Positions 7,967-17,424 are shown, counted from the first letter of the stretch. The stretch is DNA of 36,740 nucleotides from Variovorax soli NBRC 106424 (GCF_001591385.1 NZ_BCUU01000052.1:1-36740); one strand, 5' to 3'. Numbers and translations: made by a program. The notes: generated by a model from the sequence alone, not told the origin.

Positions 7967-8515
7967 ATGAAGAGAGAATTTGTGCCCGACCGGCTGAACG
8001 TTGCCGAGTTTGCCCAGGCGGGTGGCCGCTTGTCCGGCGACCAGCCGCTGGCGAGTTTCGAGCGGCTGGCGGCGGAGGCCGTCGAGTCGACCGACGGCCT
8101 GCAGGTCGAGTGGGCCGCGCAGGGCGAGGAGCGCCGCGACGCGGGCGGACGCAGCGAGCCGTGGATGCACCTGGAAGCCAGCGCCGAACTGCCTTTGACC
8201 TGCCAGCGCTGCCTGACCCCGGTTCGCACGCGCCTCGAGGCCGACCGCTGGTTCCGCTTTGTCGCCGACGAGGAAACCGCCGCTGCGCTGGACGAGGAAC
8301 TGGAAGAGGATGTCCTGGTCGCCAGCCGGGATTTCGACCTCCTCGGTCTGGTTGAGGACGAATTGCTGATGGAACTGCCCATTACCCCGCGCCATGACGT
8401 CTGCCCCCAGGATGTGCCCCTTTCCGCCCAGGATCCGGATTTCGATTCGGCCGAGAAGGAGCGGGCCAACCCCTTTGCCGCCCTGGCCAAACTGCGTTCA
8501 GGCAAGCCTGAGTAA
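7967..8515 (+). CDS. yceD: YceD/DUF177 family protein
   Basis: 182 aa cytoplasmic acidic protein of the DUF177 (YceD) family, which is regularly encoded before rpmF and has been linked in the literature to 23S rRNA accumulation. The family hallmark LPLTCQRCL lies in the middle, and the C-terminal half is rich in Asp and Glu. LITPRH-like text (LPITPRHDVCPQDV) and NPFAALAKL at the end fit the family. ATG at 7967 has no recognisable Shine-Dalgarno. A TAGACT sequence at 7954-7959 could be a -10 element, which would make the message nearly leaderless; this is a weak inference. Confidence 0.9.
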   Translation: MKREFVPDRLNVAEFAQAGGRLSGDQPLASFERLAAEAVESTDGLQVEWAAQGEERRDAGGRSEPWMHLEASAELPLTCQRCLTPVRTRLEADRWFRFVADEETAAALDEELEEDVLVASRDFDLLGLVEDELLMELPITPRHDVCPQDVPLSAQDPDFDSAEKERANPFAALAKLRSGKPE

Positions 8516-8545
8516 CTGGGCTGGCCGACCCTATGAAGGCTGAGC

Positions 8546-8551
8546 TATAAT
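8546..8551 (+). promoter_or_regulatory. Candidate promoter for rpmF and the fab cluster, -10 element
   Basis: A perfect TATAAT lies in the 197-base gap between yceD and rpmF. The -35 region at 16-19 bases upstream is poor (CTGGCC-like). Transcription would start near 8558, giving a leader of about 155 bases before rpmF. No other feature was recognised in this gap apart from the rpmF ribosome-binding site CAGGAG at 8702-8707. Confidence 0.5.
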
Positions 8552-8712
8552 CATGGGCTTCGCGCGTAACCCAAGCCAGTTGCTCGAAAATGTTCGGGCG
8601 TATAGGGAATTGGGAATGGCAAGTAGGCTGGCAGGCTTCGAATCACTTTTCGAGGCGTTATCAGCCCGGCTGCAAGAGCGTCCCACCAACCAACCGAATT
8701 TCAGGAGCCAAC

Positions 8713-8895
8713 ATGGCCGTCCAGCAAAACAAGAAGTCGCCCTCCAAGCGGGGCATGCATCGTTCGCACAACGCCCTGGGCGTTCCGGGCATCGCCGTGG
8801 AGCCGACCACCGGCGAAACGCATCTGCGTCATCACATCAGCCCCAACGGCTTCTATCGCGGCCGCAAGGTGCTGAAGACCAAGAACGAAGCCTGA
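8713..8895 (+). CDS. rpmF: 50S ribosomal protein L32
   Basis: 60 aa basic protein of the large ribosomal subunit. It begins [19 protein letters not shown], the L32 signature, and carries [15 protein letters not shown] near the end. The length is normal for the family. A CAGGAG ribosome-binding site lies 6 bases upstream of the ATG. It is followed by a strong hairpin with a T-run and then by plsX. The rpmF-plsX-fab linkage is conserved in proteobacteria and couples ribosome and membrane-lipid synthesis. Confidence 0.97.
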   Translation: MAVQQNKKSPSKRGMHRSHNALGVPGIAVEPTTGETHLRHHISPNGFYRGRKVLKTKNEA

Positions 8896-8914
8896 TTCGC
8901 GTTTTCCAGGCCCA

Positions 8915-8955
8915 GGCCCGAGGCTACTTCTGCTGTAGCGTCGGGCCTTTGTTTT
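8915..8955 (+). terminator. Intrinsic terminator / attenuator between rpmF and plsX
   Basis: GGCCCGA (8915-8921) pairs with TCGGGCC (8941-8947). Inside it, GCTAC (8923-8927) pairs with GTAGC (8935-8939), leaving the loop TTCTGCT. The T-rich run TTTGTTTT follows at once (8948-8955). This is a textbook Rho-independent terminator, placed inside what is otherwise the rpmF-plsX-fab operon. It probably lets only part of the rpmF transcription continue into the lipid genes. Confidence 0.8.
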
Positions 8956-8989
8956 GATGGCAACGCCTTCCGAATTCGCTTCAGCCCCC

Positions 8990-10048
8990 ATGTCCGCGGT
9001 CACGCTGGCCGTCGATTGCATGGGTGGTGACCATGGCCCGTCGGTCACGCTGCCGGCGTGCAAGGCATTTCTGGAGCGGCACGAGCAGGCATCGCTTGTG
9101 CTCGTCGGCGCGCAGGCTGCTTTGGCCGGCTTCTCTCACCCCCGTGCGCGCATCGTGGTCGCGACCGAGGTAGTGGGCATGGATGACCCGGTCGAGATCG
9201 CGCTGCGCAAGAAAAAAGACTCCTCCATGCGCGTTGCCATCGCGCAGGTGAAGGACGGGGCGGCCCAGGCGGCGGTGTCCGCCGGCAACACGGGTGCGCT
9301 CATGGCGATCGCCCGCTATCTTCTCAAGACGCTGGACGGCATCGACCGGCCCGCAATTGCGCCGCAATTGCCCAACGTCAAGGGCGGTGCCACCACCGTG
9401 CTGGACCTCGGAGCCAACGTCGATTGCGATGCCGAAGACCTGCTGCAGTTCGCCGTGCTGGGTTCTGCGCTCGTCTCTGCACTGACCGGTAACGAGTCGC
9501 CTTCCGTCGGGTTGCTGAACATCGGCGAAGAGGCGATCAAGGGCAGCGAGACCATTAAAAAAGCATCGCAATTGCTGCGAACGGCTGCCAATTCGCAGGA
9601 TCTGAATTTCTTCGGAAACGTTGAGGGCAACGATATCTTCAAGGGCACGACGGACATCGTTGTCTGTGACGGATTCGTGGGCAACGTGGCGCTCAAGGCC
9701 AGCGAAGGCGTGGCGTCCATGATCGGCGAATTCATCCGTTTCGAGTTTTCGCGAAGCATCTTCACCAAACTTGCGGCGATCGTTGCCTATCCGGTTCTAA
9801 AGTCGTTCAAGAATCGTCTCGACCACCGCCGCTACAACGGCGCGGCATTGCTGGGCCTGCGCGGCCTGGTCTTCAAGAGCCATGGGTCTGCCGACGAGAT
9901 GGCTTTCGGGTATGCGCTGGATCGCGCTTATGATGCCGCTCGCAACAATCTGCTCGACCGGGTTCGGGCCCGCATCGCGCACGCCGCACCGCTTCTTGCG
10001 CGTAAAGAGTCCGCGGCGCCGGCCGAGTCGGCGGCACTTCAAGTCTGA
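8990..10048 (+). CDS. plsX: Phosphate acyltransferase PlsX
   Basis: About 352 aa. Makes acyl-phosphate from acyl-ACP, feeding PlsY in phospholipid synthesis; a peripheral membrane protein. Family motifs are visible: [18 protein letters not shown] at the start, [61 protein letters not shown] and [19 protein letters not shown] chose ATG at 8990 because E. coli PlsX begins just before the same motif and the upstream ATG at 8957 sits directly behind the terminator T-run. An 11-residue longer protein from 8957 is possible. Neither start has a clear ribosome-binding site. The stop overlaps the fabH ATG by one base. Confidence 0.95.
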   Translation: MSAVTLAVDCMGGDHGPSVTLPACKAFLERHEQASLVLVGAQAALAGFSHPRARIVVATEVVGMDDPVEIALRKKKDSSMRVAIAQVKDGAAQAAVSAGNTGALMAIARYLLKTLDGIDRPAIAPQLPNVKGGATTVLDLGANVDCDAEDLLQFAVLGSALVSALTGNESPSVGLLNIGEEAIKGSETIKKASQLLRTAANSQDLNFFGNVEGNDIFKGTTDIVVCDGFVGNVALKASEGVASMIGEFIRFEFSRSIFTKLAAIVAYPVLKSFKNRLDHRRYNGAALLGLRGLVFKSHGSADEMAFGYALDRAYDAARNNLLDRVRARIAHAAPLLARKESAAPAESAALQV

Positions 10049-11025
10049 TGGCTTCATATTCAAGAATTACCGGAACGGGCAGCTACCTGCCTCCGCGCCG
10101 GGTCACCAACGACGACCTCGCGCGTGAACTGGCGCAGCGCGGCATCGAAACCTCCGACCAGTGGATCATTGAGCGGACCGGCATTCGCGCCCGCCACTTC
10201 GCGGCGCCGGAGGTCACGAGCAGCGATCTGGCCTTCGAGGCGGCGCGGCATGCGCTGGAGGCGGCTGGTCGGCAGGCCAGCGAGGTCGACCTCATCATCG
10301 TGGCCACGTCCACGCCGGACATGGTGTTTCCGTCGTCCGCCGCGATCCTGCAAAACAAGCTCGGCGTCGCCGGCTGCCCGGCCTTCGACGTCCAGGCGGT
10401 CTGCAGCGGCTTCGTGTATGCCCTGACGGTCGCCGACGCCATGATCCGTACGGGCACCGCCAACTGCGCGCTGGTCGTTGGCGCCGAGGTCTTCTCCCGC
10501 ATCCTCGACTTCAACGACCGCACGACCTGCGTGCTGTTCGGCGACGGCGCCGGCGCAGTGGTGCTGGAAGCCAGCGAAACGCCTGGCATCCTGGCCAGCG
10601 ACCTGCATGCCGACGGCAAGCACGTCGGCATCCTCTGCGTGCCCGGCCATGTGTCGGGCGGCCAGGTCACCGGCACGCCTTTCCTGCACATGGACGGCCA
10701 GGCGGTCTTCAAGCTGGCGGTGCGCGTATTGGAAGAAGCGGCGCGCGCCACCTTGGCCAAGGCCGGCAAGACCGACGCCGACATCGACTGGCTGATTCCG
10801 CATCAGGCCAACATCCGCATCATGGAAGGCACGGCCAAGAAGCTGAAGCTGGACCGCGAGAAGCTGATCGTGACCGTCCACGAGCACGGCAACACGTCCG
10901 CCGCGTCCATTCCGCTGGCGCTGGACGACGCCGTGCGCAGCGGCAAGGTCAAGAAGGGCGACACCGTCATGCTCGAAGGCGTGGGTGGCGGCTTCACCTG
11001 GGGCGCCGTCCTATTGGATATGTAG
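10048..11025 (+). CDS. fabH: 3-oxoacyl-ACP synthase III (KAS III)
   Basis: 325 aa. Condenses acetyl-CoA with malonyl-ACP to start fatty-acid chains. The catalytic triad is visible: Cys119 in AVCSGF, His252 in [10 protein letters not shown] and Asn282 in HGNTSAASI. The glycine-rich end [13 protein letters not shown] is typical of FabH. The length is normal. ATG overlaps the plsX stop (TGATG), which implies coupling. The next gene, fabD, follows after 56 bases that contain a GC hairpin. Confidence 0.97.
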   Translation: MASYSRITGTGSYLPPRRVTNDDLARELAQRGIETSDQWIIERTGIRARHFAAPEVTSSDLAFEAARHALEAAGRQASEVDLIIVATSTPDMVFPSSAAILQNKLGVAGCPAFDVQAVCSGFVYALTVADAMIRTGTANCALVVGAEVFSRILDFNDRTTCVLFGDGAGAVVLEASETPGILASDLHADGKHVGILCVPGHVSGGQVTGTPFLHMDGQAVFKLAVRVLEEAARATLAKAGKTDADIDWLIPHQANIRIMEGTAKKLKLDREKLIVTVHEHGNTSAASIPLALDDAVRSGKVKKGDTVMLEGVGGGFTWGAVLLDM

Positions 11026-11031
11026 CGTGCG

Positions 11032-11051
11032 CGGCCCGCCTGTGCGGGCCG
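11032..11051 (+). other. Intercistronic hairpin between fabH and fabD
   Basis: CGGCCCGC and GCGGGCCG form a perfect 8-bp stem around the loop CTGT. No T-run follows, so this is more likely an mRNA-stability or processing element than a terminator. Confidence 0.55.
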
Positions 11052-11081
11052 AACCGCCGCTGCAGGAGACACAAGAGAACA

Positions 11082-12032
11082 ATGAAATCATCTGCCTTCG
11101 TATTTCCCGGCCAGGGTTCGCAATCGGTCGGCATGCTGGACGCCTGGGGCGATCACCCCGCCGTGCGCGAGACGCTGGCCGAGGCCTCCGAGGCCCTGGG
11201 CGAAGATGTCGCCAAGCTCATTCACGAAGGGCCCAAGGAGGCCCTGGCGCTCACCACCAACACCCAGCCGGTGATGCTGGTGGCTGCCATTGCCGCCTGG
11301 CGTGCCTGGCTGGCCGAGGGCGGGGCCAAGCCCGCCGTCGTGGCCGGCCATTCGCTGGGCGAGTATTCGGCGCTGGTGGCCTCCGGCGTGCTGAGCCTGG
11401 CCCAGGCCGCGCCGCTGGTTCGTTTCCGCGCCCAGGCCATGCAGCAGGCGGTGCCGGTGGGCGCCGGTGCCATGGCCGCGATTCTGGGCATGGACGCAGC
11501 CAAGGTCATCGCAGGCTGCGCCGAGGCCCAGGGCACCTTCGGTGCCGGTTCCGCCGAAGTGGTGGAGGCCGTCAATTTCAACGATCCGATGCAGACCGTC
11601 ATCGCGGGCAGCAAGGCGGCCGTCGAGAAGGCTTGCGAAGTGCTCAAGGCCAACGGCGCCAAGCGTGCCCTGCCGCTGCCCGTGTCCGCGCCTTTCCATT
11701 CCAGCCTGATGAAGCCGGCGGCCGACGCGCTGCGCGCCAAGCTGGCCGACGTCGCTTTCGCCGCACCGCAGATTCCGGTGGTGAACAACATCGACGTGGC
11801 CGTCGAAACCGACGCGCAACGCATCAAGGATGCGCTCGTGCGACAGGCGGCCGGTCCTGTTCGCTGGGTGGAAACGGTTCAGGCGCTGCAGGCGCGCGGC
11901 GTTGCCGCGGTCATCGAGTGCGGCCCGGGCAAGGTGCTGGCCGGCATGGCCAAGCGAATTGCGCCCGATCTCGCCTCGGGCGCCATCTTCGATCCGGCCT
12001 CGCTGGCCGACGTGAAACAACAGCTGGCCTGA
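11082..12032 (+). CDS. fabD: Malonyl-CoA:ACP transacylase
   Basis: 316 aa. Moves malonyl from CoA to ACP for chain elongation. It begins AFVFPGQGSQSVGM. The nucleophile elbow GHSLGEYSAL holds Ser91, and His206 in VSAPFHSSLM completes the dyad. The C-terminal CGPGKVLAGM is the conserved family end. The length is standard. GGAGA at 11063-11067 upstream could serve as ribosome-binding site. It is part of the plsX-fabH-fabD-fabG-acpP-fabF series. Confidence 0.97.
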   Translation: MKSSAFVFPGQGSQSVGMLDAWGDHPAVRETLAEASEALGEDVAKLIHEGPKEALALTTNTQPVMLVAAIAAWRAWLAEGGAKPAVVAGHSLGEYSALVASGVLSLAQAAPLVRFRAQAMQQAVPVGAGAMAAILGMDAAKVIAGCAEAQGTFGAGSAEVVEAVNFNDPMQTVIAGSKAAVEKACEVLKANGAKRALPLPVSAPFHSSLMKPAADALRAKLADVAFAAPQIPVVNNIDVAVETDAQRIKDALVRQAAGPVRWVETVQALQARGVAAVIECGPGKVLAGMAKRIAPDLASGAIFDPASLADVKQQLA

Positions 12033-12048
12033 TCGAGACTAGGACGAC

Positions 12049-12795
12049 ATGAGCGACTCCATTGAATTCAAGGGCCAGGTGGCCCTGGTGACCGGCGCGA
12101 CGCGCGGCATCGGTGCGGCCATTGCGCTCGAACTCGCGCAGCGCGGCCTCAAGGTCGTCGGCACCGGCACGTCGCAGCAAGGGGCCGATGCCATCGGCGC
12201 CGCGCTGGCGGCGCACGGCGGCCAAGGGCGCGTGCTCGATGTGAACGACGCGGCCGCGACCGATGCGCTGATCGATGCCATCGTCAAGGAGCACGGCGGC
12301 CTGCATGTGCTGGTCAACAACGCCGGCATCACCCGTGACACCCTGGCCATGCGCCTCAAGGACGAGGACTGGGACGCGGTGCTCGACACCAACCTGAAGG
12401 CGGTCTTCCGCCTGTCGCGCGCCGTCATCCGGCCGATGATGAAGCAGCGTTACGGCCGCATCATCAGCATCACCAGCGTCGTGGGCGCCTCCGGCAACCC
12501 CGGCCAGGCCAACTACGCTGCCGCCAAGGCGGGCGTTGCCGGCATGACCCGTGCATTGGCACGTGAACTCGGCAGCCGTAACATCACGGTCAATTGCGTG
12601 GCGCCCGGTTTCATCGCCACCGACATGACGGCCTCCCTGCCCGAGGCGCAACAGCAGGCGCTGCTCTCGCAGATTCCGCTGGGCCACCTGGGCAAGCCGG
12701 CCGACATTGCGCATGCGGTGGCTTACCTCGCCTCGCCGCAGGCGGGCTACGTGACGGGGCAGGAACTGCACGTCAACGGCGGCATGTACATGTAA
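12049..12795 (+). CDS. fabG: 3-oxoacyl-ACP reductase
   Basis: 248 aa short-chain dehydrogenase that reduces 3-oxoacyl-ACP with NADPH. The cofactor-binding TGATRGIG is at residues 15-22, NNAG at 90-93, and the catalytic Ser143, Tyr156 and Lys160 (YAAAK) are all present. PGFIATDMT and the final GQELHVNGGMYM are characteristic of FabG rather than of other SDRs. It lies 16 bases after fabD and 105 bases before acpP. Confidence 0.97.
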   Translation: MSDSIEFKGQVALVTGATRGIGAAIALELAQRGLKVVGTGTSQQGADAIGAALAAHGGQGRVLDVNDAAATDALIDAIVKEHGGLHVLVNNAGITRDTLAMRLKDEDWDAVLDTNLKAVFRLSRAVIRPMMKQRYGRIISITSVVGASGNPGQANYAAAKAGVAGMTRALARELGSRNITVNCVAPGFIATDMTASLPEAQQQALLSQIPLGHLGKPADIAHAVAYLASPQAGYVTGQELHVNGGMYM

Positions 12796-13179
<384 letters not shown>

Positions 13180-13231
13180 CGGATGACGCGCCGCGAGAGC
13201 GGTCCCATCCATCGCAGAAAGGTTTGCCGGC

Positions 13232-14476
13232 ATGACCAAACGCCGCGTCGTCGTGACCGGGCTGGGTTGCCTGGCTCCAGTCGGAAATACCGTCACTGAA
13301 GCCTGGTCCAACCTCTTGGCCGGTCAGTCGGGCATCGACACCATCACGAGTTTCGATGCCAGTGCCTTCGCTTGCCGTTTTGCCGGCGAGGTCAAGGGCT
13401 TCGACATCAACCAGTACATCCCCGAGAAGGAAGCGCGCCACATGGACCGCTTCATCCATCTCGGTCTGGCCGCGGCCATCCAGGCGGTGCAGGACAGCGG
13501 CTTGCCCACGGGCGACGCGCTGGCGCCGGAGCAGGCCGTGCGCATCGGCTGCAACATCGGCTCGGGCATCGGCGGCCTGCCGATGATCGAGCAGACCCAC
13601 ACCGAGCTGGTCAATCGCGGCCCCCGCCGCGTCTCGCCGTTCTTCGTGCCGGCCTCGATCATCAACATGATCTCCGGGCACGTCTCGATCAAGTTCGGCT
13701 TCAAGGGCCCGAACATCGCCGTGGTCACGGCGTGCACCACCGGCCTGCATGCCATCGGCATGTCGGCGCGCATGATCGAGTATGGCGATGCCGACGTCAT
13801 GATTGCCGGCGGATCCGAGTCCACCGTGTCGCCGCTTGGCGTCGGTGGCTTTGCCGCGGCCCGCGCGCTGAGCACCCGCAACGACGATCCCAAGACGGCT
13901 TCGCGCCCCTGGGACAAGGATCGTGACGGCTTCGTGCTGGGCGAGGGCGCCGGCGTGATGGTGCTCGAGGAGTACGAGCATGCCAAGGCCCGTGGCGCCA
14001 AGATCTATGCCGAGTTGGCCGGCTTCGGCATGTCGGGCGACGCCTATCACATGACGGCGCCGGACGTCGAAGGCCCACGCCGGTCGATGGCCAATGCGCT
14101 GGTCAATGCCGGCGTCAATGCCGACCAGGTGGGCTATATCAACGCGCACGGAACGTCCACGCCGCTGGGCGACGTGAACGAAACGAATGCCATCAAGCTG
14201 GCGTTCGGCGACCAGGCCAGGAAGCTGGTGGTGAACTCGACCAAGTCGATGACCGGCCACCTGCTGGGCGGCGCCGGCGGCATCGAGTCGGTGTTCACCG
14301 TGCTGGCCCTGCACCACCAGAAGAGCCCGCCGACCATCAACATCTTCAACCAGGATCCGGAGTGCGATCTCGACTACTGCGCCAACCAGGCGCGCGATCT
14401 GAAGATCGATGTCGCGGTCAAGAACAACTTCGGGTTCGGCGGCACCAACGGCACGCTGGTGTTCAAGCGCGCTTGA
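13232..14476 (+). CDS. fabF: 3-oxoacyl-ACP synthase II (KAS II)
   Basis: 414 aa elongating condensing enzyme of type II fatty-acid synthesis. The Cys-His-His triad is present: Cys168 in [12 protein letters not shown], His306 in [11 protein letters not shown] and His343 in [13 protein letters not shown]. The C-terminal [16 protein letters not shown] is the typical KAS I/II ending. FabF rather than FabB is supported by the position after acpP and by the length. An AGAAAGG ribosome-binding site (13216-13222) lies before the ATG. Confidence 0.97.
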   Translation: MTKRRVVVTGLGCLAPVGNTVTEAWSNLLAGQSGIDTITSFDASAFACRFAGEVKGFDINQYIPEKEARHMDRFIHLGLAAAIQAVQDSGLPTGDALAPEQAVRIGCNIGSGIGGLPMIEQTHTELVNRGPRRVSPFFVPASIINMISGHVSIKFGFKGPNIAVVTACTTGLHAIGMSARMIEYGDADVMIAGGSESTVSPLGVGGFAAARALSTRNDDPKTASRPWDKDRDGFVLGEGAGVMVLEEYEHAKARGAKIYAELAGFGMSGDAYHMTAPDVEGPRRSMANALVNAGVNADQVGYINAHGTSTPLGDVNETNAIKLAFGDQARKLVVNSTKSMTGHLLGGAGGIESVFTVLALHHQKSPPTINIFNQDPECDLDYCANQARDLKIDVAVKNNFGFGGTNGTLVFKRA

Positions 14477-14489
14477 TTTCCGTCCATCC

Positions 14490-14939
14490 ATGCACAGCGC
14501 CCCATCGGTGAGCTTTCCGGTGGGGCGCTCGCGTTTGGCGCGGCGGCTCCTTTGGGGCCTCTGGGCCCTGGGTGCTGTCGCACTGGCGGCGTGGTGCATC
14601 CAGTTCAGCGGCGCGCCCTGGCGCACGGCGCTGATGGGCGTCGTGCTCGCTCTGGCGGCTCATGCAGCCTGGGTGGCGTCGCGATTAGGGGAGGGTGCGC
14701 GGCTTCACTGGGATGGGGCGCATTGGTCATGCGACGGGTCCGTTCGCCTGGCCGATGCGGGCGTCACGGTTCATCTCGATCTTCAATCGCTCGTGCTCAT
14801 CCGGCTGTGTGAGCCGGGCGGCCGGGCCATGTGGCTCTGGCTCGAGCGCTCGAGCGATCCGGCTCGCTGGCTGGACCTGCGCCGCGCCCTGTACTCGGCC
14901 GCGCCGTCCGGCGCCGGGCAGGGGGTGGTCCAGCCATGA
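14490..14939 (+). CDS. YgfX/CptA-like inner-membrane protein
   Basis: 149 aa. Two closely spaced hydrophobic helices (about residues 20-35 and 43-61) are followed by a soluble tail. The tail reads LHWDGAHWSCDG, then MWLWLERSSDPARWLDLRRALYS. This pattern closely resembles E. coli YgfX (CptA), which ends with a W-x-G/W, LWL and EWRDLRR series. YgfX was described as a membrane toxin that affects MreB and FtsZ and is paired with SdhE (YgfY); no sdhE lies here. The ATG at 14490 is the first that gives the membrane segment a short N-terminus. It overlaps rpoE by 4 bases. Family assignment is from remembered motif similarity only. Confidence 0.7.
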   Translation: MHSAPSVSFPVGRSRLARRLLWGLWALGAVALAAWCIQFSGAPWRTALMGVVLALAAHAAWVASRLGEGARLHWDGAHWSCDGSVRLADAGVTVHLDLQSLVLIRLCEPGGRAMWLWLERSSDPARWLDLRRALYSAAPSGAGQGVVQP

Positions 14940-15580
14940 CGAGCAAGATCAGCCCGCCTTCGCCGCCCGCGGCCACTTCTGCCGATGCCGACTTCCAGCT
15001 CGTGCAGCGCACGGTGGCGGGCGACGACAAGGCCTACGAACTGCTGGTGCTCAAGTACCAGCGCCGCATCGAACGCCTGATCGGGCGCATGGTGCGCGAC
15101 GTGGACCTGATCGAGGACATCGCCCAGGAAACCTTCATTCGCGCCTACCGTGCGCTGCACCAGTTCCGCGGCGAGGCGCAGTTCTACACCTGGCTCTACC
15201 GCATTGCCGTCAACACCGCCAAGAAGGCGCTGGTGGACATGAAGCGGGACCCCACCGTCCCGGAGGCCGCTCTGCGCTCCGGCGATGACGACGATGAAAC
15301 TTACCGGCCCGGGAACGAACCAATAAGCGACGAAAGCCCCGACACCATTCTTGCGGCCAAGGAAATTGCGGCCGCCGTGAATGCGGCCATGGACGCGCTG
15401 CCGACCGAATTGCGGCAGGCAGTCACCCTGCGGGAAATCGAAGGCTTGAGTTACGAAGAGATTGCCGAGGTCATGAATTGCCCCATCGGCACGGTACGTT
15501 CGCGCATCTTTCGGGCGCGCGAAGCCATTTCGGCCCGGGTCAAACCGCTTCTGGACAACCAGTCCGGCAAGCGTTGGTAG
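14936..15580 (+). CDS. rpoE: RNA polymerase sigma factor RpoE (ECF, envelope stress)
   Basis: 214 aa ECF sigma factor, the AlgU/SigE type. Region 2 is visible as FQLVQRTVAGDDKAYELLVLKYQ followed by DLIEDIAQETFIRAYRAL, and the region-2.4 stretch as FYTWLYRIAVNTAKK. Region 4 holds LPTELRQAVTLREIEGLSYEEIAEVM, then GTVRSRIFRARE, a helix-turn-helix. It starts within the stop of the ygfX-like gene (ATGA). The downstream anti-sigma gene rseA, rseB and a DegP-like protease make the envelope-stress identity secure. An autoregulatory sigma-E promoter was looked for upstream but not recognised. Confidence 0.96.
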   Translation: MTSKISPPSPPAATSADADFQLVQRTVAGDDKAYELLVLKYQRRIERLIGRMVRDVDLIEDIAQETFIRAYRALHQFRGEAQFYTWLYRIAVNTAKKALVDMKRDPTVPEAALRSGDDDDETYRPGNEPISDESPDTILAAKEIAAAVNAAMDALPTELRQAVTLREIEGLSYEEIAEVMNCPIGTVRSRIFRAREAISARVKPLLDNQSGKRW

Positions 15581-15598
15581 TGTTAGCAGGTGAATGAG

Positions 15599-16246
15599 AT
15601 GAACGACTCCGACAAGTTGCGCGAACAGGTTTCTGCATTGGTGGATGGCCAACTGCGTGGCGATGAGTTCGCGCGCGCCGTCGAGCACGTCTGCGGCCAC
15701 GAGGAACTTCGCGGCGCCTGGCACACCTACCATGTGGTGGGCGAGGTGCTGCGTTCGGGCCGGCATGTCGCCGGCCAGGACTCGGTCGCCTTCGTCAGCC
15801 GTTTTCGCGAACGCCTGGCCGCCGAGGGTCTTCGCCCGCCGGCGATGCCCGCGCCTGTCGTTCAGGTGCCCGGCAGCAACAAGGTTGAAGCGGCCAATGA
15901 ACCGGTGTTCCGCTGGAAGCTCGTGGCGGGCCTGGCTTCGGTGGCGGCTGTGGCGGCCATCGGCTGGAGCGTCAGCGGCAGCGTGCCGCAAGGTGCGCCG
16001 AGTGGGCAGCTCGCGCAGCAGCAGGGGACTTCCTCCGTGCCGGTCCTGGCCTCTTCCGTCCGGCCGGCCGTTGAACCGCCGACCACCACCACACAGGTAC
16101 TGGTCGGCGACAGCCGGAAGCCCCAGGTGATGCTGCGCGACCCGCGCCTGGATGCCTTGCTCGAGGCGCATCAGGAAGCGGGCGGCGCATCGCACATGCC
16201 GTCGGGCTTCCTGCGCAATGCCACCTTCGAGGGCCAGTCGCGCTGA
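15599..16246 (+). CDS. rseA: Sigma-E anti-sigma factor RseA
   Basis: 215 aa single-pass inner-membrane protein that holds RpoE inactive until regulated proteolysis. The N-terminal cytoplasmic domain begins LREQVSALVDGQL and contains WHTYHVVGEVLR, the RseA N-terminal-domain signature. One transmembrane helix lies at about residues 105-122. The periplasmic tail is Ser/Pro/Thr-rich. ATG at 15599 has AGG at 15588-15590 in a good position; an in-frame GTG at 15590 is less likely. It is 18 bases after rpoE. Confidence 0.92.
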   Translation: MNDSDKLREQVSALVDGQLRGDEFARAVEHVCGHEELRGAWHTYHVVGEVLRSGRHVAGQDSVAFVSRFRERLAAEGLRPPAMPAPVVQVPGSNKVEAANEPVFRWKLVAGLASVAAVAAIGWSVSGSVPQGAPSGQLAQQQGTSSVPVLASSVRPAVEPPTTTTQVLVGDSRKPQVMLRDPRLDALLEAHQEAGGASHMPSGFLRNATFEGQSR

Positions 16247-16266
16247 ATCTCGCCACCCAGGATGCA

Positions 16267-17334
16267 ATGACGATTCCGAAGCGACACCACGCACGTTTCC
16301 TCTTGCCGGCCGCGGCCCTGCTGTGCGCGGCTCAATTGGCAACGGCTCAGCCCGGGGCGCCAGCCGCGCCGGCGCCGGCTGCGGTGGGCAGCGGCTCGGA
16401 CGAGGCGCCTGCCCTTGGCGTGGTCGATTGGATCAAGCGCATGCACGGCGCCGCCCGCAAGCATTCCTATGTGGGGACCTTCGTGGTGTCGGTCGCCGCC
16501 GGCAATCTGTCGAGTGCGCGGATCTGGCATGCCTGCGAGGGCGACCTGCAGATCGAGCGCGTCGACCTGCTGACCGGTCCGCCGCGCACGACGTTCCGGC
16601 GCAACGAACAGGTGCTCACGTTCCTGCCGGACCAGCGCCTGATCAAGGTCGAGAAGCGCGAGAACTCCGAGCTCTTTCCCAATCTGCTGGGAGTGCCGGA
16701 CTCCGCCATTGCCGACTTCTACACTGTCAAGGTTGTTGGCAAGGGGCGGGTGGCCGGCTTCGATACCGACGTCTTCCAGTTGATGCCGCGCGACACCTTG
16801 CGCTTTGGCTATCGCGTCTGGACCGAGAAGCGCTCGGGCCTGCTGACCAAGCTGCAGACCGTCGACAGCGACGGCAAGGTGGTCGAGCAGTCTGCCTTTT
16901 CCGAGTTGCAGCTGGACGCGCCGATCAAGGTCCAGGCGCTTTCGAAGATGATGGGCAACACCGCCGGCTATCGCATGGAAAAATCCCAGGCGGAGCGGAC
17001 CACCCCGCAGGCTGAAGGCTGGGGCCTCAAGAATCCCGTACCCGGCTTCAAGGCCATCAGTTGCCATCGGCGCGTGCTGGGCGGCGCCGCGGGCGCCGAG
17101 AGCATGCTGCAGTGGACGTTCTCCGACGGCCTGGCCACCGTGTCGCTGTTTCTCGAACCCTTCGATGCCAAGCGCGACGCGCAGGAAGGCTTGATGAGCC
17201 TCGGGGCCACCAATACGCTCACCCGACGCCTCGCGACGCCCTCGGGCGACTGGTGGCTCACGGCGGTGGGCGAGGTGCCTACACGCACGCTGGAGGCCTT
17301 CGCACAGAACTTGACGCGTCAGCCGTCACGCTAG
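16267..17334 (+). CDS. rseB: Sigma-E regulator RseB/MucB
   Basis: 355 aa periplasmic protein that binds the RseA tail and shields it from DegS, sensing mislocalised lipoprotein or LPS. A signal peptide covers about residues 1-27 (basic start, hydrophobic LLPAAALLCAAQLA, then ATA). The two domains of the MucB/RseB family follow: a LolA-like N-terminal part (SYVGTFVV, FLPDQRLIKVEKRE, FGYRVWTEKRSGLLTKLQ) and a smaller C-terminal part (LQWTFSDGLATVSLFLEPF). The length is slightly above the roughly 320-aa norm. It lies 20 bases after rseA. Confidence 0.93.
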   Translation: MTIPKRHHARFLLPAAALLCAAQLATAQPGAPAAPAPAAVGSGSDEAPALGVVDWIKRMHGAARKHSYVGTFVVSVAAGNLSSARIWHACEGDLQIERVDLLTGPPRTTFRRNEQVLTFLPDQRLIKVEKRENSELFPNLLGVPDSAIADFYTVKVVGKGRVAGFDTDVFQLMPRDTLRFGYRVWTEKRSGLLTKLQTVDSDGKVVEQSAFSELQLDAPIKVQALSKMMGNTAGYRMEKSQAERTTPQAEGWGLKNPVPGFKAISCHRRVLGGAAGAESMLQWTFSDGLATVSLFLEPFDAKRDAQEGLMSLGATNTLTRRLATPSGDWWLTAVGEVPTRTLEAFAQNLTRQPSR

Positions 17335-17376
17335 CGCGCTCAAGGGGTGAACCAAAGCATCCATTCGGGTTCATAG

Positions 17377-17409
17377 TCCTGTCTTTGCTTTTCGCTTTTT
17401 TCTTTTTCT
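17377..17409 (+). other. Pyrimidine tract between rseB and mucD
   Basis: 33 bases that contain only three G and no A, mostly T, unlike the surrounding DNA. It follows a small inverted repeat, TGAACC (17348-17353) with GGTTCA (17368-17373), and precedes the ribosome-binding site GGGAAAG of mucD. It could be a leaky terminator or a U-rich protein-binding site on the mRNA. Confidence 0.4.
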
Positions 17410-17424
17410 AGGGAAAGCCGTTCG

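Noticed and set aside
15703..15709. GGAACTT, a sigma-E -35-like motif inside rseA
   Set aside because: No matching sigma-E -10 element (TCTRA type) follows at 16-17 bases, so it is probably coding sequence by chance.
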